From assembly GCA_937926875.1 (NCBI GenBank), contig CALBAX010000008.1, forward strand, positions 1-11,201: 11,201 nucleotides of DNA, read 5' to 3'. The notes beneath the pieces are model-generated. The model searched no databases. It saw only the letters and a list, made by a program, of their open reading frames with translations, and had not been told where the DNA came from. Below, in pieces: positions 7,326-11,201 of the stretch; within the stretch, counting starts at the first letter, position 1, and every line of letters begins with the position of its first letter. A program made the translations under genes and the position numbers. The DNA is from an uncultured Desulfovibrio sp. (GTDB taxonomy: Bacteria; Desulfobacterota; Desulfovibrionia; Desulfovibrionales; Desulfovibrionaceae).

Positions 7326-8603
7326 ATGCATACCCTTGTACAGATCTGCCATCTTTCCCTGCGGGATTACCTGCACGAGCGTCTGCTCTCCGCCTGTGCC
7401 GTCCTGGGGCTGGCGGCCGTCCTGGCGCCGCTGCTGATCCTTTTCGGCGTCAAATTCGGTGTGGTGGAGACCCTGACCGAACGCCTGCGCAGCGATCCCG
7501 CCACGCTGGAGATCTCCCCCGTGGGCAGCGGACATTTTTCTGCCGCCGATATGGAACGGTGGCGCGATGACGGCCGGGTGGCCTTCGTCATGCCCCGCAC
7601 CCGCACCCTGGCCGCTACGGTGGAGCTGCTGCCGGAGCGGGGGACGCCCCTGCACGTCTCCATGGAACCCACCGGCCATGAGGACCCCCTGCTGGCCCGC
7701 CATGCCCTGCCGGTACCGGCCCTGCTGCTGGACAGCGAGGACCATCCCGACCACCCGGGTCGTCTGCGTACCCGGGCCGCTGCCAGCGGTGTCGTGCTTT
7801 CCGCGCCCGTGGCCGAACGTCTGGGCCTGCACGCGGGCGACCAGTTGACGGGCAGGCTCGAACGCACCCGCAACGGTAATGTGCAGGCCGTGCGCCTGCC
7901 GCTCAAGGTCATCGGCGTGCTGCCCCTGGCCGCCCAGCAAAAAAATGTGGCCTATGTGCCCCTGCCCTTCCTGGAAGCGGCGGAAGATTACCGCGACGGG
8001 CGCGCCGTGCCCCTGTTCGGCCCGGAACATGCCGCGGACGGCGACCAGCCGCCTGCCGAACGCCTGTATGCGGGCTTCCGTCTGTACGCCCGCAGTCTGG
8101 ATGACGTGGCGCCCCTGCGGGACTTTTTCCAGCAGCAGGGCATCACCGTCCATACCGAGGCCGAGGCCATCGACCAGGTCAGGCGCCTTTCCATGTCCCT
8201 GGACATCATCTTCCTGCTCATCGGCGGTGCCGCTGCCGCGGGCTTCACGGCCTCTACGACCAGCAGCACTCTGGCCGCCGTCCGGCGCAAGCAGCGGCTC
8301 CTCGGCCTGCTCCGTCTGGGAGGTTTTTCCACGCTGGAGCTTTTGCTGTTCCCCCTGCTGCAGGCCCTGCTCACGGCCGTGCTGGGCACGGGGCTGGCGC
8401 TGGGCCTCTACGCGGCTGCCCAGGGCGTGGTCAACCGCATATTTGCCGCCGGTCTCGACGATATGGAGCATGTCTGCCGCCTGTTGCCGGAACATGCCGT
8501 CGTGACCCTGGTGCTGGTTTGCCTGCTCTCCCTGCTGGCAGCCCTGCTGCCGTCCCTGCGCGGTGCGCGTACCGAACCTTCGGAGGTCATCCGTGAGATT
8601 TAG
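7326..8603 (+). CDS. ABC transporter permease, four-TM MacB/LolC/TagS-like
   Basis: 425 residues. The topology is the type VII ABC permease plan. TM1 lies at about 22-45, followed by a large periplasmic domain of about 240 residues resembling MacB_PCD. TM2 (about 292-313), TM3 (about 338-361) and TM4 (about 391-410) are clustered at the C-terminus. The loop after TM2 (RRKQRLLGLLRLGG) corresponds to the coupling-helix region of the FtsX domain, and the end (RGARTEPSEVIREI) matches the typical 'R...P...lR' tail of this family. Such permeases couple ATP hydrolysis to movements of periplasmic domains, for example lipoprotein extraction in LolCDE, rather than substrate channelling. The gene starts 4 bp after the ATPase stop without a strong ribosome binding site, suggesting coupling. 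Its end overlaps the SUMF1 gene by 11 bp. A single permease implies a homodimer. Its cargo cannot be read from the sequence. Confidence 0.9.
   Translation: MHTLVQICHLSLRDYLHERLLSACAVLGLAAVLAPLLILFGVKFGVVETLTERLRSDPATLEISPVGSGHFSAADMERWRDDGRVAFVMPRTRTLAATVELLPERGTPLHVSMEPTGHEDPLLARHALPVPALLLDSEDHPDHPGRLRTRAAASGVVLSAPVAERLGLHAGDQLTGRLERTRNGNVQAVRLPLKVIGVLPLAAQQKNVAYVPLPFLEAAEDYRDGRAVPLFGPEHAADGDQPPAERLYAGFRLYARSLDDVAPLRDFFQQQGITVHTEAEAIDQVRRLSMSLDIIFLLIGGAAAAGFTASTTSSTLAAVRRKQRLLGLLRLGGFSTLELLLFPLLQALLTAVLGTGLALGLYAAAQGVVNRIFAAGLDDMEHVCRLLPEHAVVTLVLVCLLSLLAALLPSLRGARTEPSEVIREI
8582..8586 (+). promoter_or_regulatory. Ribosome binding site of the SUMF1-domain gene
   Basis: GGAGG lies inside the end of the permease gene, 6 nt before a GTG at 8593. 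It argues for the GTG start, which begins directly with a signal peptide, and against the upstream in-frame GTG at 8563. Confidence 0.75.
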
Positions 8604-10260
8604 GCTGCTCTCTTCGCTCCTTTTCCTCCTGTTGCTGGCAGCCCTGCCGGCAACGCCCGCCGACGCTGCCCTGGCCAAACGGGGCGGTGAGGTCTCCACG
8701 GCCGATGCCTGCAACCCGCACCCGGACAAGGACGACATCGTCCTGCCCATGCCCGGCGGGCTGAGCATGGCCTTCCGCCTGGTGGCCGTCCCCAGCAAAG
8801 GCCTGCTCTGGGACATGTCCGCCCGGCCCGGCCGCGATGATGCCGCCAACAGCGACCGTGCCTTTTACGACCGCCGCTACCGGGCTTTCCTCTCCGCGCC
8901 TTTCTCACGGGCCGATCTGCCCGCCCAGTGGCGTGCCCAGGTCCCGGCAGGCGACTACTTTTTCTATCTGGTGGCCAAATATGAAGTAAGCCGTCTGCAA
9001 TGGCAGAGCATCATGGGCAACGGCACGGAAGGGCCTGTGGCGGATGCCGCCCGGCCTGTGACGGACATCAGCTGGTATGAGGCCGTGGAGTTCACCCGCC
9101 GCTATACGGAATGGCTGTTGCAGAATGCCGCCGATGCCCTGCCCCATTACGCCGGGGACAGCCGTAACGTGGGCTTTGTGCGCTTGCCTACCGAGACCGA
9201 ATGGGAATACGCGGCCCGCGGCGGTCAGACGGCCGGGCCCGAGCAGCTGATGGAAAAGGATTTCTTTGCCCTGCCTGCGGGCGCGCCTCTGGCCGACTAT
9301 GCGGTCTACCGTCCCGAAGGCGCGGCCCGTATCGCCGAAGACTGCGCCCGCATCGGCTCACGCAACCCCAACCCGCTGGGACTGTATGATACGGCGGGCA
9401 ATGCGGCCGAAATGGCGCTGGACATGTTCCGCTTCTCCGTGGGCGGCCGCCTGCATGGCTCCGCCGGCGGCTTTGTCCGCAAGGGTGGTTCCTTCCTTTC
9501 CGGCGAGGCGGAGATCATGCCCGGCCGTCGCGAGGAAAGTGCCTTCTTTCTTGCGGATGGCCCCGCCCATGCGCGCGATCTTGGCTTCCGCCCGGTCATT
9601 TCCGGCATCAACACCCCCGGTGGCGACCGGCCTTCGGCCCTGCAACAGGCATGGAACGCCGCGGGCCAAAGCAATCCCCTGGCCCGAGATGCCAGCCGCA
9701 ACCCTCTGGAAGAGCTGGACAGGCTCCTTGCCGCCGCTCCTGACGACAACAGCCGCAAAAACCTGCTGACCCTGCGCGAAGCCATCAAGGAAAACAACAT
9801 CCTGCAGGAACAGCAGCAACAGCTGGAGATGCAGTCCACCCTGCGCACGGCCGTCTATATGCTGGAGACCATCCGCAACTATGCCAGCCGCCGCAATTCC
9901 CTGCAAAGCCAGTATGAGAGCATGAAGCGGGACAGCCGGACCGCCAAGGGCGAGACCCTCTCCACCCTGCGCCGGATCATGGAAACGGCCGAACAGGGGC
10001 TGGAACAGTTCCAGACCGGCATCGACCGTTCCCTGTCCTTCTACCGGACCCGTGTGGAGGAGGCCGCCCGCCTGGATAAAGACGATTTTGAACGGGCCCT
10101 TGCCAGCCTGCTCAAAGATTATGCGGGGGACGATCTGTTCAACGAGAACATGCGCCGCAATGCGGAGCTGCTGCGGCAACATGTCCAAAATGCGCGGGCA
10201 GGCAGGCTCCCTGCCGGCAAGGCCATGCTGCAGGAGATCCTGAAGACCCGTTCAAAGTAG
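8593..10260 (+). CDS. Secreted SUMF1/FGE-fold protein with helical C-terminus (TagR-like)
   Basis: 555 residues from the GTG at 8593 (GGAGG 6 nt upstream, 11-bp overlap with the permease). Residues 1-25 form a signal peptide: Arg2 and Arg4, a Leu-rich core, cleavage after ADA. A formylglycine-generating-enzyme (FGE-sulfatase/SUMF1) fold spans about residues 120-335. Landmarks are KYEVSRLQWQSIMG, PVTDISWYEAVEF, RLPTETEWEYAARGG (197-211), NPLGLYDTAGNAAEM (260-274), KGGSF (297-301) and GFRPV (331-335). The two active-site cysteines of true FGE are missing; only Cys40 and Cys251 are seen in the mature part. A non-catalytic scaffold or binding role is therefore likely, as for TagR of the T6SS TagQRST system. 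Residues 365-555 are highly charged and helical with a Gln run (QEQQQQLEMQ), probably coiled coil. Adjacent ABC genes suggest it works with the transporter in the periplasm. No sulfatase gene is in the window. Confidence 0.88.
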   Translation: MRFRLLSSLLFLLLLAALPATPADAALAKRGGEVSTADACNPHPDKDDIVLPMPGGLSMAFRLVAVPSKGLLWDMSARPGRDDAANSDRAFYDRRYRAFLSAPFSRADLPAQWRAQVPAGDYFFYLVAKYEVSRLQWQSIMGNGTEGPVADAARPVTDISWYEAVEFTRRYTEWLLQNAADALPHYAGDSRNVGFVRLPTETEWEYAARGGQTAGPEQLMEKDFFALPAGAPLADYAVYRPEGAARIAEDCARIGSRNPNPLGLYDTAGNAAEMALDMFRFSVGGRLHGSAGGFVRKGGSFLSGEAEIMPGRREESAFFLADGPAHARDLGFRPVISGINTPGGDRPSALQQAWNAAGQSNPLARDASRNPLEELDRLLAAAPDDNSRKNLLTLREAIKENNILQEQQQQLEMQSTLRTAVYMLETIRNYASRRNSLQSQYESMKRDSRTAKGETLSTLRRIMETAEQGLEQFQTGIDRSLSFYRTRVEEAARLDKDDFERALASLLKDYAGDDLFNENMRRNAELLRQHVQNARAGRLPAGKAMLQEILKTRSK

Positions 10261-10324
10261 CTTTCCGGGCATCCCGCCTGTATTCACCCACGCCGCAGCA
10301 GCGGCAAGACAAGGAGCTGGTTCG
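10261..10324 (+). other. Intergenic gap with a small perfect inverted repeat
   Basis: This 64-bp gap is the longest in the window. It holds a 5-bp perfect inverted repeat, GCCGC/GCGGC with a 4-nt AGCA loop, at 10292-10305, just before the next ribosome binding site. There is no following T run, so it is not a convincing intrinsic terminator. I see no clear -35/-10 promoter pair. The gap probably marks the functional end of the Srf/Tag-like gene set, but read-through into the next gene cannot be excluded. Confidence 0.4.
10311..10316 (+). promoter_or_regulatory. Ribosome binding site of the oxidoreductase gene
   Basis: AAGGAG lies 8 nt before the ATG at 10325 and fixes the start of a gene that runs off the right edge. 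Confidence 0.75.
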
Positions 10325-11201
10325 ATGAACAATACACCGCGTTTAGGCTGGATAGGCACCGGCGTCATGGGACATTCCATGGCCGGGCATCTGCTGGCTG
10401 CGGGCTATCCGCTGACCGTCTACAGCCGTACCAAAGCCAAGGCGGAAGGTCTGCTGGCCTGCGGTGCCCGCTGGGCGGAAACTCCCCGTGAAGTGGCCCA
10501 GAATGCTGACATCGTTTTCTCCATCGTGGGCTATCCGCGTGACGTGGAAGAAGTGATGCTTGGTGAGCAGGGGGCGTTGCCCGGCCTGTCCGCGGGCGGT
10601 ATCCTCTGTGACATGACCACCTCCAGTCCCGAACTGGCCCGGCGCATCGCCACGGCTGCAGCCGCCAAGGGCTGTACCAGCCTGGACGCCCCTGTCACGG
10701 GCGGTGACATCGGCGCGCGCGAGGCCCGGCTGTCCATTTTCGTGGGTGGTGACAAGGAAGCCTTCGAGCGTGTGCGCCCCTGCTTCGAAGCCATGGGCAA
10801 AAACGTCCTCCACTGCGGTGCTGCCGGAACGGGCCAGCAGGCAAAACTGGCAAATCAGGTGGCCATAGCCGGCGTCATGTTCAGTGTTTGCGAATCCATG
10901 CTTTTCGCCCAGGAAGCCGGTCTGGATGTGCACCAATGGCTGGAACTGGTAGTGCCCGGCGCCGCTGGCAGCACGGCCATGGGGACCCTGGGACGCCGTC
11001 TGCTGGGCTGTGACTATGCCCCCGGCTTCTTTGTAGAACACTTCATCAAGGATCTGGGCCTTTGCCTGGAAGAATGCAAGCGCATGGGGCTGGTGCTGCC
11101 CGGTGTCGCGCTGGCGGAACAGGTCTACCGCATGGCCCAGGCCCAGGGCCACGGCAAGGACGGTACGCAGGTACTGCTGCGGGTGCTTGCCGAACTGTCC
11201 G
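10325..11201 (+). CDS. NAD(P)-dependent oxidoreductase, 3-hydroxyisobutyrate dehydrogenase family (3' end outside window)
   Basis: 292 codons are visible from the ATG at 10325, with no stop before the window edge. Family members are about 290-300 residues, so only a few residues are missing. Cofactor-binding motif GTGVMG (residues 11-16) sits in the N-terminal Rossmann fold. The family substrate signature appears as DAPVTGG (121-127). Catalytic Lys174 and Asn177 lie in GQQAKLANQ, and the KDLGL segment (Lys242) is in the C-terminal all-helical domain. These mark the beta-hydroxyacid dehydrogenase family (3-hydroxyisobutyrate, tartronate semialdehyde, glyoxylate/succinic semialdehyde reductases). 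The residues seen do not decide the substrate or NAD versus NADP. It is cytoplasmic, with no signal peptide. It is separated by 64 bp from the tightly packed genes upstream and has no evident functional tie to them, so it is most likely a metabolic neighbour. Confidence 0.92.
   Translation, partial: MNNTPRLGWIGTGVMGHSMAGHLLAAGYPLTVYSRTKAKAEGLLACGARWAETPREVAQNADIVFSIVGYPRDVEEVMLGEQGALPGLSAGGILCDMTTSSPELARRIATAAAAKGCTSLDAPVTGGDIGAREARLSIFVGGDKEAFERVRPCFEAMGKNVLHCGAAGTGQQAKLANQVAIAGVMFSVCESMLFAQEAGLDVHQWLELVVPGAAGSTAMGTLGRRLLGCDYAPGFFVEHFIKDLGLCLEECKRMGLVLPGVALAEQVYRMAQAQGHGKDGTQVLLRVLAELS

Noticed and set aside
3812..7327. A 1171-codon open frame on the - strand across four genes
   Set aside because: It is antisense to genes with clear motifs, signal peptides and ribosome binding sites. 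Its translation is Gly/His/Gln/Arg-rich with no recognisable domain. GC-rich codon bias removes antisense stops, so it is a shadow.
8563..8592. Longer start for the SUMF1-domain protein at GTG 8563
   Set aside because: No ribosome binding site precedes it, and it would place ten extra residues before the signal peptide. GTG 8593 has GGAGG at good spacing.
7299..8849. A 516-codon open frame on the - strand over the permease gene, and similar ones at 3490-4734 and 9358-10188
   Set aside because: Same cause: low-complexity Arg/Gly/Gln translations opposite well-supported genes, without ribosome binding sites or family motifs that I can see.
8593..10260. Active formylglycine-generating enzyme (sulfatase maturase)
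   Set aside because: The catalytic cysteines are not at the expected sites and no sulfatase gene is nearby.
2..10260. A type VI secretion locus
   Set aside because: Only TagTSR- and PpkA-vWA-like proteins are present. No Tss structural gene, ClpV, kinase, phosphatase or FHA gene is visible in the window.
10292..10305. GCCGC/GCGGC inverted repeat as an intrinsic terminator
   Set aside because: The stem is only 5 bp and no T run follows. It lies 6 nt before the next gene's ribosome binding site.
1..11201. CRISPR arrays, tRNA or rRNA genes, insertion sequences, attachment sites
   Set aside because: I saw no spaced direct repeats, tRNA-like segments, transposase motifs or terminal inverted repeats. 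Nearly all bases lie in recognised coding frames with uniform composition.

Overview
The window is GC-rich and almost fully coding, with every supported gene on the + strand and very short or overlapping gene junctions. It looks like one long operon of a high-GC proteobacterium. The codon choice (strong G/C at third positions) and the gene set suggest a Desulfovibrio-like organism (Desulfovibrionaceae). That is a low-to-moderate confidence guess, because no ribosomal or other taxonomic marker is present.

Layout: (1) 2-898, the C-terminal part of SrfB, cut by the left edge, with a segment resembling the nucleotide-binding end of the actin/Hsp70 ATPase fold. (2) 923-3556, SrfC, a large P-loop GTPase-like protein. 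(3) 3553-4629, a single-pass membrane protein with a cytoplasmic N-terminal domain, a Pro/Ala/Glu linker and periplasmic Sel1-like repeats. (4) 4640-6571, a secreted von Willebrand A (vWA) protein resembling the periplasmic half of the type VI secretion kinase PpkA, without the kinase. (5) 6584-7321 and 7326-8603, an ABC ATPase and a four-TM MacB/LolC-type permease. (6) 8593-10260, a secreted SUMF1/formylglycine-generating-enzyme-fold protein that lacks the catalytic cysteines and carries a long helical C-terminus. (7) After a 64-bp gap, 10325 to the right edge, a 3-hydroxyisobutyrate-dehydrogenase-family oxidoreductase, probably unrelated in function.

Genes 4-6 look like the TagT/TagS/TagR plus PpkA-vWA parts of the P. 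aeruginosa H1-T6SS threonine phosphorylation pathway. Here they sit directly behind srfB-srfC, and no T6SS gene is visible. My inference is that an envelope-sensing or lipoprotein-handling module (ABC transporter, SUMF1 protein, vWA protein) is joined through the Sel1 membrane protein to a cytoplasmic ATPase/GTPase pair (SrfB/SrfC). This would be a T6SS-independent Srf-Tag system. The gene content is seen directly in the sequence. The joint function is a hypothesis.

No rRNA, tRNA, CRISPR array, insertion sequence or convincing terminator was seen. No gap between genes exceeds 64 bp.
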